Positions 35,983 to 45,662 are shown, numbered from the stretch's first letter. The stretch is 64,000 bases of DNA from CBDAUN01 sp965214875 (GCA_965214875.1 OZ243980.1:3224001-3288000); one strand, 5' to 3'. Notes: a model not told the origin generated them from the sequence alone. Numbers and translations: made by a program.

Positions 35983-37980
35983 ATGTCGTTAGTTTCGTTG
36001 AGCATCCCTGAAGAGTTCCTGCTTATGGTCCTGAACGATCAGACCGGCTACTTCTATGAAGTAGGAGGCTGGACGTTCAAGTGTGCTGTTGCTGGCGCAA
36101 TCTTGGCCGATTTGTCGCTAAGGTCTCGCATTGATACCGACCTTGATTCGCTCTACCTGCTGAGTGATAAGGAGACCGGCGACCCGATTCTGGATAAATG
36201 CTTGGAAGAAATTTCCAGCACCACCAAAACACACGAGCCACAATACTGGGTCGAACGGCTCACCATCTACGCAGAAGAATTTGTCGACCTGGCTTTGAAG
36301 CGCCTAGTACATGAGAACTTGCTCACACACCATCCAGGTGACTTCTACTCAACCAACATGGAAGAAATGTACGGTCATGAAGTCATGCCGAATCGATACG
36401 TCAAAGACAGGGTCAGCGAAGCCATTTTTTTCGATATCATCCCTGCCCCTAGGGAAATAATGATCCTCAACCTTCTAAATGTTTGCGATGTGATCCGGTT
36501 CATTTTCGATATCGAAAAGAAACATGAAGAACGGATCGAGCTAGTCTGCAATATGGAGCTGCTCGGCCAAAGCATATCGAAAGCGGTCAAGCAAATCATC
36601 GTCAGCCCGTCGTTGCAGCGTACTGCGCGGAAACGAAAAATACCAACAGCCTCGTTGATCAAGCTGCTGACGAACCGGCATTTGCGGGATCGCAATATTC
36701 CGGCACTGATAGCAAGGGTGGCAGATCACTATGGCCCGGTGTTTAAGCTGCGTTCTCCATCAGGCAAGTCAATTGTGATTTTAGCCGGGACGCAAGCTAA
36801 TCGCTGGGTGCACCGCAACGGCCGCAAGTTCTTGACTTCGGGAAACTACTTCAGAGAAATGGAAAAAGAATGCGGCGCTTCAGGATTGATTACGTCACTA
36901 GACGGTGCCGATCATTTTCGACTCCGCAAGGTGCTGCAAAATGTCTACTCCCCCGCGAACGCTCAAGCAAGAGTGCATGACATGTACACGCTCACCCGGC
37001 AGTTCATGAAAGATTTCAAGTGGGGCAAAGGCACCGAATTCGAAGCATCTCGAATCTCGCGCCTGTTGATCAATTTGCAGATGTCGAAAATTGTCGTCGG
37101 CATCGATTCCCAAGATATATTCGAGGAGCTCGTGAAGTGGAAAGAGGCGGCAGCCAAGAGCTATGTCGGAAAACTGACACCTAAGTTTTCTTTGCGCTTA
37201 AGGCCGATGCGACGCCGTTTCCAGCTGATTCAAACCTACCTTAGGCGCATTGAACAAAGTCATACGCCATTTCAGCGAATAGATCAAATTCGAGACTTGG
37301 CGGACGACCTGATCAGTCTGCATGCCAGCGACCCGCAGTTTCTCCCAGAACAGAATATGCCGTTCATGCTAGTTGCGGCACAGATTCTCCAAAGCATTTA
37401 CCTCGGTGACGTGTTGTCTTTCTCGTTGTACGAGCTGTCGCGACGCCCTGAGATTGCGGCGCAGATTCGCGATGAGGCAAATGCTTTTTTTGAAAATGAA
37501 GATGATGCTAAGAATGAATTTGAGCTGTCGGACGCTGACATCACTCACCGTTTTCTGCTGGAGTGCCTGAGAATATATCCGGTTGTGCCTATGCAATTGC
37601 GACACGTCGCGAATTCCTGCGCATTTGATGACTTCCATCTGCCATTAGGTCAGCCGGTAGCCGTCGTGCAAACAGCGGCTCACTACATGGAAGATAGTTT
37701 CCCAAATCCATACAGTTTCGATATTGACCGCTACCTTCCGGGGCGCGATGAGCAACGCGGCCACGGATTTGCACCATACGGGCTTGGAACGCACATGTGT
37801 GTCGGCTACCGATGGATGGAGGTGCAGCTGGCAGTCACAGTACTGACCATTGCACGCCATTTCGAGCTAGCAGTGCCGTCGAAAGGCTACAAGCTGAAAA
37901 TCAGTCCGTTTCCGACTATGTCGGTGGACCCGAAACTCAAACTGCGGCTCGTGAATCAGATTTGCGAGGTACCGGTGTAA
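35983..37980 (+). CDS. GPP34 (GOLPH3-like) domain fused to a cytochrome P450
   Basis: This is a 665-residue fusion. Residues 1 to about 215 match GPP34/GOLPH3 domains (LSIPEEFLLMVLND, KCAVAGAILADLSLRSRI, WVERL, ALKRLVHENLL), which in eukaryotes bind phosphatidylinositol 4-phosphate. Residues about 240-660 are a cytochrome P450 with the C-helix HFRLRKVL, ExxR in ECLRIYPVVP, the PERF-like FDIDRYLPGR, and the haem-Cys loop FAPYGLGTHMCVG. The I-helix reads QSIYLGDVLSFSLYEL and lacks the usual acid-Thr pair, which is unusual for a standard monooxygenase. No transmembrane anchor is seen; the GPP34 part may bring the enzyme to the membrane. Its neighbours are sterol-type genes, so a sterol or other polycyclic lipid substrate is likely (inference). 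The CYP51 B'-helix signature is absent. Confidence 0.88.
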   Translation: MSLVSLSIPEEFLLMVLNDQTGYFYEVGGWTFKCAVAGAILADLSLRSRIDTDLDSLYLLSDKETGDPILDKCLEEISSTTKTHEPQYWVERLTIYAEEFVDLALKRLVHENLLTHHPGDFYSTNMEEMYGHEVMPNRYVKDRVSEAIFFDIIPAPREIMILNLLNVCDVIRFIFDIEKKHEERIELVCNMELLGQSISKAVKQIIVSPSLQRTARKRKIPTASLIKLLTNRHLRDRNIPALIARVADHYGPVFKLRSPSGKSIVILAGTQANRWVHRNGRKFLTSGNYFREMEKECGASGLITSLDGADHFRLRKVLQNVYSPANAQARVHDMYTLTRQFMKDFKWGKGTEFEASRISRLLINLQMSKIVVGIDSQDIFEELVKWKEAAAKSYVGKLTPKFSLRLRPMRRRFQLIQTYLRRIEQSHTPFQRIDQIRDLADDLISLHASDPQFLPEQNMPFMLVAAQILQSIYLGDVLSFSLYELSRRPEIAAQIRDEANAFFENEDDAKNEFELSDADITHRFLLECLRIYPVVPMQLRHVANSCAFDDFHLPLGQPVAVVQTAAHYMEDSFPNPYSFDIDRYLPGRDEQRGHGFAPYGLGTHMCVGYRWMEVQLAVTVLTIARHFELAVPSKGYKLKISPFPTMSVDPKLKLRLVNQICEVPV

Positions 37981-38115
37981 CTGGCCTAGCATGGTTTTTG
38001 TGCCATTATCATTCTGCCTAGATCGCGCCAGACTTTTTCAATCGGCAAAATCGCAAACCTTCAGTAGCAAGTTTTCTGCCTCTCATCATTGCCGGAAAAG
38101 AAAACATATTTTGCA

Positions 38116-38141
38116 GCTATGCGCGCAAAACCGCGCATAGC
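38116..38141. terminator. Hairpin between convergent P450 and RND genes
   Basis: Perfect 10-base stem GCTATGCGCG / CGCGCATAGC with a 6-base loop, midway between the stops of two converging genes. There is no strong T-tract on either side, so its role as a terminator is likely from position but not proven. Confidence 0.5.
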
Positions 38142-38170
38142 GCGAAAGAATCTATTGTTCCGACGGCCTG

Positions 38171-40495
38171 CTACGAGTTCTGTTTCTCAGATTTGCACCC
38201 TTTAGACTTGTCTAACGCGACAAGTAGCGGTGGGAACAGCAGAAAATCAGCCGCTAGCGCTATGACAACTGTCAACCCCACTAAAACGCCAAGCGTCTGG
38301 TTGGTGGCAAGATCGGAAGTGCCGAATACTAAGAACCCCAATGCAAAAATCAGGGTAGAAATTAGCAGTGGGCCGCCGACTTTCTGAAACGTGGGAAAAA
38401 TCGATTCTGCAGGTGACTTGCCTTCAGACCGATGGCGCAAATACGCGCTCATCAAATGGATGGTATCGTCTACGATGATGCCAAATGCTATGGCTGTAAC
38501 AATGGATGCCGCTATGCTGACTGTCCCAACGGCATAGCCCCAGACCCCCATTGCGATTATCACCGGCATGAAATTAGGAATCAGACTGAGCAATCCAAAT
38601 CGAAAGCTTTTGAAGACAACAATCAGCAGCAGTGAGACGATTGCCATCGCAGTCACAGTGCCAATCAGCATGTAGACGATATTTCTCATCACCGAATAAG
38701 CGCTTACGATGGCCACACCAGTCGCATATGTTTGGATTCGCTCAGCATTTTGCCCAAGCCAGGCAAAAGCACGCTCATCGAACTCGATCTGCTCCTTGAT
38801 AGACATTTCTCTGATGGCGACGGTCATGCGGGTTGCTGAACGGTCAAAGTCGATCAGATTATTCAGATCTCGCCCGAGCGGCAAGGAAAACTCGTACAAC
38901 AGAAGATATTGGGATGCAAGATCGGCGGTTTCGGGCAGTGCGTAGGAACCCTCGGCATCGCCAAGCAAATTCTGATTCAAGCGCTTTATTACATCAGTAA
39001 TCGCTGTAACATGCGCGACCTCTGGCTGAGTGCGCAACCACTCGGCAAACGCCTCGACCTGCTTGAGGTATTCAACATCTGTGATCCCGCCATCTATCCC
39101 GGAACTGAGCGAGTACTCAAGCGAATCAAGTCCAGCAAAATTTTCACTGATGAAATCGGCCGCCTGTCGCAGCTCATAACTTTCATCAAGCAGTCTGAGA
39201 TTATTGTCGTTGAACTCGATTCTTGAAACTCCAATAGCGCTTACAACGCCGACAGCGGCAAAAATGCATAGCAAGACAGCACTTTTTGAAATAACGAAGT
39301 CTCCCAGCTTTTGGGCAAAACCAACTTTGTTTGCCAATGGACGCGGCGCTCGCATAGGCATGATTGCCAGTAGCGCAGGCAACAATGTCACTGCGTAGAC
39401 GAACGCGCACATTGCGCCGAAGGCAACAATATTGCCCATTACTCGAAACGGAGGCATCTCAGAGAAGTTCAAGCTGAGAAATCCGATTGCGGTTGTCAGT
39501 GAGGTTAGAAAAATCGGTCGTGCATTAAGCTGCAGGGAATGAACTATTGCCGCCCTGCGCTCTTTGCCGTCGCGCAAGCCGTTGGTCACTCCCTTGATCA
39601 AGTGAACCGAGTGAGCAATGGCAATCGCCATAAGCACGAACAGCGCCCCGCCGCTCTCGCCATAGAATTTCAATCCGGACCAGCCGGCAAAACCGAAACT
39701 TGATGCTATCACAGTAATCAGCATGACCAGTATTCCGAACGTGCCGCAGATAGAACGCAACACGAGCACGGCTACCAGCATCATCGTCGCGAAGGCGATC
39801 GGTGCCAAGACGGACATATCCTCATCCAAAGCATTGTGAATTGCTTGGTTGAGAAACAACTCTCCATACAGGTAATATTCAAATGACGGGTTGTCCGCAC
39901 GCAAACTATCCGCCAAATCGTAGAGAAATTCTACAACTTCAAACTTCGTTTGTTCTCCGCTTCCATCCGGCAATGCCAGACTGACAACCACCCCAGCAAG
40001 GCGCCCATCGTTCGAGACAAAACGACCTGCCGTCTCTTGAGTATTGAGTGCAACAGTGCGAATTTGGTCGAGTTCAGCATCGTCAAGCACTTCAGCATCA
40101 TCGACGAGCTGGTAAACAATGAGCTCATCCTCGCTGCCCTTGCTATGCGAATAATTGGTGATTGAATCAACACGCGTTACATATGGGGATTGCCAAAGCG
40201 CTTCGGTCAGCTGCTCAACAGCTAAAAGCCCCTCCCGTGTAAAAATGGTATCTTCAGGCGGCTCGACAACGACCAGCAAACTGTCGGAAACCGCATAGGT
40301 GTCCTCAAACTTATCCAAGTTGACCAGGTGCGGGTCGTTTTCATTGAAATGGTTTCTGATGCCAACTTCAACCACATCAAGTCGCGGCCCTCCAGCGGCA
40401 AGAAGCCCGACAATGACCAGCGTACAGACGATCGTGAGCCAAGAACGGTTTACGGACAACTTCAAGAAGCGGGAACTATCTGAGAATATTGACAT
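38171..40495 (-). CDS. RND/MMPL-family transporter, candidate sterol exporter
   Basis: This 774-residue membrane protein has the two-fold RND layout: an N-terminal helix (WLTIVCTLVIVGLLAAGG), a large periplasmic loop, a five-to-six-helix bundle (FATMMLVAVLVLRSI, GGALFVLMAIAIAHSVHLIKG), a second helix and loop (residues about 400-590), and a final helix bundle with DDTIHLMSAYLRHR. It resembles MMPL/HpnN-type lipid transporters and lacks the length of the drug-pump AcrB group. In Methylococcus the RND protein BstA carries sterols out of the inner membrane; the position beside ERG2- and DHCR24-like genes suggests a similar role (inference). It precedes no fusion partner; a LolA-like protein lies 10 kb upstream on the same strand. 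Confidence 0.88.
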   Translation of the reverse strand: MSIFSDSSRFLKLSVNRSWLTIVCTLVIVGLLAAGGPRLDVVEVGIRNHFNENDPHLVNLDKFEDTYAVSDSLLVVVEPPEDTIFTREGLLAVEQLTEALWQSPYVTRVDSITNYSHSKGSEDELIVYQLVDDAEVLDDAELDQIRTVALNTQETAGRFVSNDGRLAGVVVSLALPDGSGEQTKFEVVEFLYDLADSLRADNPSFEYYLYGELFLNQAIHNALDEDMSVLAPIAFATMMLVAVLVLRSICGTFGILVMLITVIASSFGFAGWSGLKFYGESGGALFVLMAIAIAHSVHLIKGVTNGLRDGKERRAAIVHSLQLNARPIFLTSLTTAIGFLSLNFSEMPPFRVMGNIVAFGAMCAFVYAVTLLPALLAIMPMRAPRPLANKVGFAQKLGDFVISKSAVLLCIFAAVGVVSAIGVSRIEFNDNNLRLLDESYELRQAADFISENFAGLDSLEYSLSSGIDGGITDVEYLKQVEAFAEWLRTQPEVAHVTAITDVIKRLNQNLLGDAEGSYALPETADLASQYLLLYEFSLPLGRDLNNLIDFDRSATRMTVAIREMSIKEQIEFDERAFAWLGQNAERIQTYATGVAIVSAYSVMRNIVYMLIGTVTAMAIVSLLLIVVFKSFRFGLLSLIPNFMPVIIAMGVWGYAVGTVSIAASIVTAIAFGIIVDDTIHLMSAYLRHRSEGKSPAESIFPTFQKVGGPLLISTLIFALGFLVFGTSDLATNQTLGVLVGLTVVIALAADFLLFPPLLVALDKSKGCKSEKQNS

Positions 40496-40601
40496 GGTGA
40501 ATAGGAGTCACGTTGGCACTAAGTTTGAGAGTGTTTGCGCATTGCGCCGTACGATACGCTTACGGTTCATATTGCAAAATCCTTTGGGCTCGCGTTACCG
40601 A

Positions 40602-41192
40602 TCATGGTTGTTCTCGTTTGGATTTGAACCGTGCACGTGAACGCATTTTGTGCGACCGCAAGGTGTGCCTTGTGAACAACCTGATCGTGCGAAATACGGT
40701 TTTGTAGTCAAGCGTGCTGAATAAGCTATCGAACAGACCGAAAGGAAGCATCGTGGCCACTGGACCGCGCACATACTCAAGCATCCAGCCGTGGTCTACC
40801 ATGCGATAGCACTTGGCGGCACCTGGCGGCACATGACCGATATCGCCTTTGCGATACTCCTTTCTGACAAGATCGCCTTCACCGTAGCACCACATCTGAC
40901 CATCAAGAATGAATGCATAATGGTCAGCGAATGAGTATCTGCCACTATGCCCTCCGCTGTCGACCGGACTGCCGAAGAAACTCAAGTACTCTCGCAACGA
41001 AGCATGCAAAAGGGTGAATTGCCCCATCGCGCCGCCAGCGTTGGAAAATGTCCATTCGCGGGTGAAGTCAACTTGACCAGGGTAGCGCTCCGCCAGCGAT
41101 TGCGCAATTCTTGCAAACATTTCGTCTAACGGCAGTTCAAGATGCTCGCAAACCACCTCGTGAAGGTCGCTAGGTTCGAAAACGTAACTCAA
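40602..41192 (-). CDS. ERG2/sigma-1-receptor family protein, probable sterol C8-C7 isomerase
   Basis: This 196-residue protein has strong similarity to yeast ERG2 and animal sigma-1 receptors: EWTFSNAGGAMGQFTLLHAS, EYLSFFGS, SGRYSFADHYAFILDG, GDIGHVPPGAAK, WMLEYVRG and LPFGLFDSLFSTLDYKTVFR. The Glu in WMLEY aligns with the ligand-binding Glu of the sigma-1 receptor. ERG2 moves the sterol B-ring double bond from C8 to C7. The N-terminal membrane anchor of the eukaryotic proteins is absent. Translation appears to begin at TTG 41192 directly after an in-frame TGA, with AGGGG seven bases upstream; homology begins at once after the start. It ends 106 bases before the RND gene on the same strand. 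Bacterial members are rare, so transfer from a eukaryote or an old shared origin is possible. Confidence 0.9.
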   Translation of the reverse strand: MSYVFEPSDLHEVVCEHLELPLDEMFARIAQSLAERYPGQVDFTREWTFSNAGGAMGQFTLLHASLREYLSFFGSPVDSGGHSGRYSFADHYAFILDGQMWCYGEGDLVRKEYRKGDIGHVPPGAAKCYRMVDHGWMLEYVRGPVATMLPFGLFDSLFSTLDYKTVFRTIRLFTRHTLRSHKMRSRARFKSKREQP

Positions 41193-41553
41193 TCAGACAC
41201 CCCTATCCGCTACTGCGCATCAGGGATGTCCGCAACATACGTGCGTCAACGAAGTTGCCATGACTGTCCAGCACAAAGCAAGACTCGAGTTTGGAAAATC
41301 GCTCTCGCCCAGTACGCCGATTAGCCCTGCAGGGCATCGCTTGCGAAACGATACAGCAAGTAATGGCCACGCAGTCCGGTACGAATGAAAGCACCGACCA
41401 CATCCATTCTAGATCAGGAACAGACGAAGCATGCGCATGACCGGGCCAAGCGTTGTCACGCCGCCAACTATCGCCTGCCTGTGCGACACATTCTGACAAT
41501 GACTATGAAAGCACAGCATGTTCTATCACAGGCGTGACATGATCCAGGCTTAA
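41193..41553. other. Spacer between ERG2-like and Rieske genes
   Basis: This 361-base gap contains no supported gene. A minus-strand frame across it (41203-41499) is Cys/Ser-rich and resembles nothing known. Confidence 0.45.
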
Positions 41554-42642
41554 TCATTGCTGCGGAGCTTGGGCCTGGCGATTCAAGTAATCCTGCCACT
41601 TGCGAACCGTGACGTTTTGAAACTCTTTCACCACTGGATTGAACTCGACAGGTGGCGCATCCCAGCAATTGTCATAGCCGTCCTGTTCAGCTTCAAGCGC
41701 AAATCTGTCCTGATCCAGCAGTGGGCCAATGAGAACTCGATTAGAAATTTTCATCACAGCCGTCATCGCATAGCGAGGAAACCTTATCGGCAACAGCGGA
41801 AATTTCAACGATCTGAAGTAAAACAGGAAGAAACACCTTGTGGTGCGCTCGTCGATCGGCAACACGAATAGCCAGTGCTTTATTGCATTGTCTGTATTAG
41901 ACCACTGGTAAGGGTATTCGTAGCAAAGCTTCATCGAGTTGGTATCGTAGCTTTTGCGATCAACAAACAACTGGGAAAATTTTCCGCGCCCAACCTCGGT
42001 GTCGTACTCAAGATGCACATTGTCTCCAATTGTTTCGCAATTGGTTAGCTTAGGCTTATCAAACGGGCGGTATTTGCGGTGCAGATGCGCATGAGTAAAG
42101 TCGCTGACATTGTCGATCACCATAGAGTGATGCGCTTTCCAGGTGTATCGAAGTGGTACGCAAGCCCATCGCCCCGAGCCTTCTAGTTCGGGGATTTCAG
42201 GAATGCTGCGCTGTTCAGCAAGTTCAGCTGCGCCCGGAAACAACCACACGAGCCCGTATCGAATCTTAACCGGATAGCTTCGAATGGAAGGCTTGATGGA
42301 GGCCCGGTTTGAGCTGTCTATCTGAAGGTCGGCACGACATCCATGCTGATCGTACTGCCAGCCGTGGTACGGGCACGTCAGCTTGCAATCGTCAACCTCT
42401 CCCAGCGAGAGCTTCACTTGGCGATGTGCGCAACGATTTTCAAGCGCATGGAATGCCCCGTCTTCACAACGGTAAAGCGCAATGGATTTTTTCCAGAATA
42501 CGACTTCGGTCACCGTTCCAGGCTTCATTCGGCGAACCTCTTCGACCGCATACCAATAATCCGGGCACATGCCGGTGGCGCGAACCTTTTGCCGCAGATT
42601 GCTCGCTTGTTCAAAAGTCGGCGGCCCTTGAATCATGTTCAT
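41554..42642 (-). CDS. Rieske non-haem iron oxygenase, candidate sterol oxygenase/demethylase
   Basis: This 362-residue ring-hydroxylating-type oxygenase has the Rieske cluster motif CAHRQVKLSLGEVDD with CPYHGW (C-x-H...C-x2-H, residues about 70-95), the mononuclear iron site DNVSDFTHAHLH (Asp, His, His), and a C-terminal LLDQDRFALEAEQDG that would supply the third carboxylate. No beta subunit is encoded, as in single-subunit steroid Rieske enzymes such as KshA, DAF-36/Neverland (cholesterol 7-desaturase) and SdmA of Methylococcus (sterol C4 demethylation). Position beside ERG2- and DHCR24-like genes favours a sterol substrate (inference). Electrons could come from the 2Fe-2S flavoprotein at 34.3 kb. 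Confidence 0.88.
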   Translation of the reverse strand: MNMIQGPPTFEQASNLRQKVRATGMCPDYWYAVEEVRRMKPGTVTEVVFWKKSIALYRCEDGAFHALENRCAHRQVKLSLGEVDDCKLTCPYHGWQYDQHGCRADLQIDSSNRASIKPSIRSYPVKIRYGLVWLFPGAAELAEQRSIPEIPELEGSGRWACVPLRYTWKAHHSMVIDNVSDFTHAHLHRKYRPFDKPKLTNCETIGDNVHLEYDTEVGRGKFSQLFVDRKSYDTNSMKLCYEYPYQWSNTDNAIKHWLFVLPIDERTTRCFFLFYFRSLKFPLLPIRFPRYAMTAVMKISNRVLIGPLLDQDRFALEAEQDGYDNCWDAPPVEFNPVVKEFQNVTVRKWQDYLNRQAQAPQQ

Positions 42643-43580
42643 GCTGCATCACCCGCCAAATTTGCGTTTGTCAAGATGCCATGCGGGCGCAGATGCACCA
42701 TGCGTGGCCGCCTAGCCACAGAGATTTGGCTAAAACGATAGAAAAATACTTGATTGAAAATCATGACTGAAACAATGCCTCTGCATACTTGATCAATTCC
42801 AACATTCAAGATCATCCCCTTAAATACTCAATGAAGCTCAATCCATGCGGTTAATTATAGCGAATACGGAAGTCCCAATTGCGGCGTTACCCCATCTGAA
42901 AAATAAATGGGCAAGAAACCTTGAAGAGATGTTCAAATCTGGCTTAGAAAAAAACTTCATGATCTCGCACGATGGCAGAACTTGAGATTTAGTCGAAAAT
43001 CGACAACTCTAGAGGCTCGCTTTAATCAATTTCTCATTTTTCTGGTTTCAGGGAGCTGCGCCCATCCAGGCACTCCGGCCGTAAACGGCAAGCGCTTGCT
43101 GCTCTCGCTGCATTCGGCATACGCAAACCGACCACGCTTCGGGTGTCAGGCGACCCTGCACGCACGAAAGGCACCCATCCCTGCTCGGCAAATTTGCGCC
43201 TGATCATCAGCATACCCTCAGAATTACTGAAGCAGGCTCGCAAAAGCATGAGACGCATCTGCCGACGGCAGGTCAATCCAGCCCGGCGAGTCGGCTCCGA
43301 CTCGCTTTATGCATAGAGCCAGACATCAATCCCAATCTTCGGCGAATTCAAAACTACCTTGCCCCGTTCGGGGTCGTCGCAAAGCACAAAGTCTAAGTTC
43401 GATTGAACGCGCGACGATTTCGTTTTGCTGTCATCAGCAAAACCGACATGAACACTGTGCGCACGATGCGGATTTTCACAAATCACTCCCTTTTGCTGTT
43501 TCCGTGTTTTGCTTTGCATCTTCAAGCCACTTTCTAGCATTCATTATTGAATCAATATTTTTTATATTTGTCAAGTTTTT
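42643..43580. other. Decayed intergenic region
   Basis: About 940 bases without a confident gene. A 77-residue minus-strand frame at 43307-43540 (VHVGFADDSKTKSSRVQ, SPKIGIDVWLYA) and one at 43034-43276 look partly protein-like but have no family I know. The region borders an IS481 fragment and probably records several deletions. Confidence 0.45.
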
Positions 43581-43655
43581 GTACGGGTTCAATACATATG
43601 AGACTGTCAGGCGGCAAGCGCGCTTGGGTCGAAGTTCTGATTATACGCCTGCATC
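43581..43655 (-). mobile_element. IS481 right-end fragment
   Basis: It begins with the inverted repeat GTACGGGTTCAATACATATG followed by the complement of the transposase C-terminus (QAYNQNF to SALAA). It is truncated after about 75 bases and fused to the di-haem oxidoreductase remnant. Confidence 0.75.
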
Positions 43656-43791
43656 AGATTTCTGCATGATGGGCGCGCTCGCAACCTTCTTGAGGCGATA
43701 CTGCGGCATGGCTAAGCAATCCAGGTCGCAAGTTGCAGCGATGACAAACGAACAGCGCGAGACATTGCTCGTTTTTCTTGATTCCCCATGA
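43652..43791 (+). pseudogene. C-terminal fragment of a DUF1111 di-haem oxidoreductase
   Basis: The frame MMGALATFLRRYCGMAKQS, then TNEQRETLLVFLDSP, matches the last 40 residues of DUF1111 thiol/di-haem cytochrome c oxidoreductases (typically ALLxHGGEA...LxxxDRxALLxFLxSL). All haem-binding motifs are gone. These genes usually sit next to imelysin genes in iron-uptake loci, and an imelysin pseudogene follows after 16 bases. This supports the identification. Confidence 0.6.
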
Positions 43792-43807
43792 AAAATGAGG
43801 TGCCGCA

Positions 43808-44402
43808 ATGAATCTGCGAATCAATCCGATTTGCGCGATGCGAATAGCCATGGCCGTTTTGCCCCGCGCCGCCTGCTACCAGAACCTTGCCGAGGATGAA
43901 TGCGCGAGGGCTAATGCCGCATTAGTCGGGTTTCACGCGCTTTCGCGCTATCGGCAATTGGAGATTGCGATGACAGGTTTTTCGGATGCGACTCGCGGCT
44001 ATTGCTCAGCCCCGAGTGAATCTGGCGCGCAAGTTGTGCGCGAGAGATTCCGCACCGCTATGGATGCATGGTTTGCAATTGAGCGCGCGCGTTTTGGTCC
44101 GACAGCCTATTTCAATCGCTTGCATTTCTGGCCTGGGGCGAAGGTAGCCGCCAGATCGCCCAAAATCGATGTCTTGCAGATGACCGGTTCTGAAAGTCGC
44201 CGCCTGCATGGCTGATGACGGCGTACAGGGGTTGATGGCTGCCGAGCGCTTGCCATACAGCGAAAGCCATCTCGGCGGTACCGGTGCCGTCGCCGGATGC
44301 GGCAACACTGCATATCTAGACCAGACGGCAGTTGCGCCGGCGCTGTTCCAGAGCTTGTGCGACAGCCTGCAAATGATCGTTGATGTCAACCTCAAGCCGG
44401 TC
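43808..44402 (+). pseudogene. Imelysin-family protein, frameshifted and truncated
   Basis: The first frame (43808-44215) contains RFRTAMDAWFAIERARFGP and LHFWPGAK, the imelysin DAWxxVxxxRFGP...FWPD pattern. The second frame continues near 44208 with DDGVQGLMAAERLPYSES, matching VQGLPALERLLY. It then runs through CGNTAYLDQTAVAPALFQS before homology is lost at about 44400. A frameshift at about 44210 and loss of the C-terminal half make it non-functional. Imelysins are periplasmic iron-related proteins; with the DUF1111 fragment this was once an iron-acquisition locus. Confidence 0.65.
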
Positions 44403-44485
44403 GCGGGCAAAAATATTGAACTGGCGCTGGTCCTCGACCGTGCCCGCCGGGCCGCCCTTCGGGGCTATCCGTACGGCTGGGATTG

Positions 44486-45546
44486 CCCATTTAGGGGCAG
44501 GGCCTGTTGCCGGCAGGCATGGCGTTTCTGGCGGCGAACTGCGGCGCGTGATGATCGCTGGCGGGGCACCGGCGAAGACTGTGTTTTCAGGGGTCGGCAA
44601 GTCGAAAGAGGAAATCCGTCTCGCTCTTGAAAGCGGCATTTCTTGCATCAACCTCGAATCGGAAGGCGAAATGCTGCGGGTCGAGGAAATTGCCGCGCAA
44701 CTCGGCATAAGCGCGGCGATGAGCTTTCGCGTGAATCCGGACATTGATGCCGATACCCATCCGCATATTGCCACCGGGCTCCACGATGCGAAATTCGGAG
44801 TGAGTTTCGAACAGGCGCGCCGCTTGTATTCGCTCGCGCAGCAGTCGGAGCATCTCGAGGTTTCAGGCATTGCGGCGCATATCGGATCGCAAATCGTCTC
44901 GCTTAAGCCGTTCATCGAGTCGCTTGAGCTGATACTGGATCTAGTCGAAACGCTTGCCGGCGACGGCGTGGCTATCGGGCGCATCGATCTCGGCGGCGGA
45001 CTCGGCGTGCGCTACCGCGACGAAGAGCCGCCCTCGCCTGCGAACTACAGCGAGGCAATCGGCGAAACCCTCAAGCGGCGAGGCGTCCAGTTGCCGGTAT
45101 CGGTCGAGCCTGGAAGGTCGATCGCCGCGCAAGCGGGCCTGCTGGTATGCCGCGTCGAATACATCAAATCCTCGCCGACCAGGAACTTCGCTGTCGTTGA
45201 CGCCGGCATGAACGATCTTGCGCGGCCCGCCCTATACGATGCCTGGATGGACATCGTGCAGGCGTCGGAATCAGATGAAGCGCAGCGGCTTTACGACATT
45301 GTCGGCCCGGTGTGCGAAACAGGCGACTTTCTCGGCAAGGCCCGAAGCTTGAGGATTGCGGCCGGCGATTTGCTTGCGGTTCGCGATGCCGGCGCATATG
45401 GAGCGGTTATGGCATCCAACTACAATACGCGGCCGCGCCCGCCCGAAGTGCTCGTGCATGACGGCAAGGCCGAGCTGATCCGCGAACGCGAGTCACTTTC
45501 CGACCTGACCGCAAAGGAGCGGATTCCAAGCCGCTTGCGAACTTGA
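44486..45546 (+). pseudogene. lysA: Diaminopimelate decarboxylase lacking its N-terminus
   Basis: The frame matches LysA from VSGGELRRVMIAGGAPAK through FSGVGKSKEEIRLALESG, HIGSQI, DLGGGLGVRY, EPGRSIAAQAG, GPVCETGDFLG and the C-terminal DAGAYGAVMASNYNTRP. The first 70 or so residues are replaced by unrelated sequence joined to the imelysin remnant. The missing part includes the PLP-binding lysine (YAxKAN), so the fragment cannot catalyse meso-diaminopimelate decarboxylation. Either a second lysA exists or the organism no longer makes lysine. Confidence 0.85.
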
Positions 45547-45662
45547 GCGCCGCGTCCGGCGCCGGGCGAAGCTTCGGTGTCAGGCCAGGAAATCATGCGC
45601 CCCCTCCGCGGCAAAATGGCGGCCCGAAAGCCGCCATCATGCTCAGCATCCGGTCCGCCGCA

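Noticed and set aside
35983..37980. Naming the P450 as CYP51
   Set aside because: The B'-helix and I-helix signatures of CYP51 are missing, so sterol 14-demethylation is not supported by sequence alone.
44400..44480. Short similarity to the ISNCY sequence at 46.75 kb (GGTCCTCGACC and GCCCGCCGG)
   Set aside because: Only about 25 bases and not continued on either side; could be chance in GC-rich DNA.
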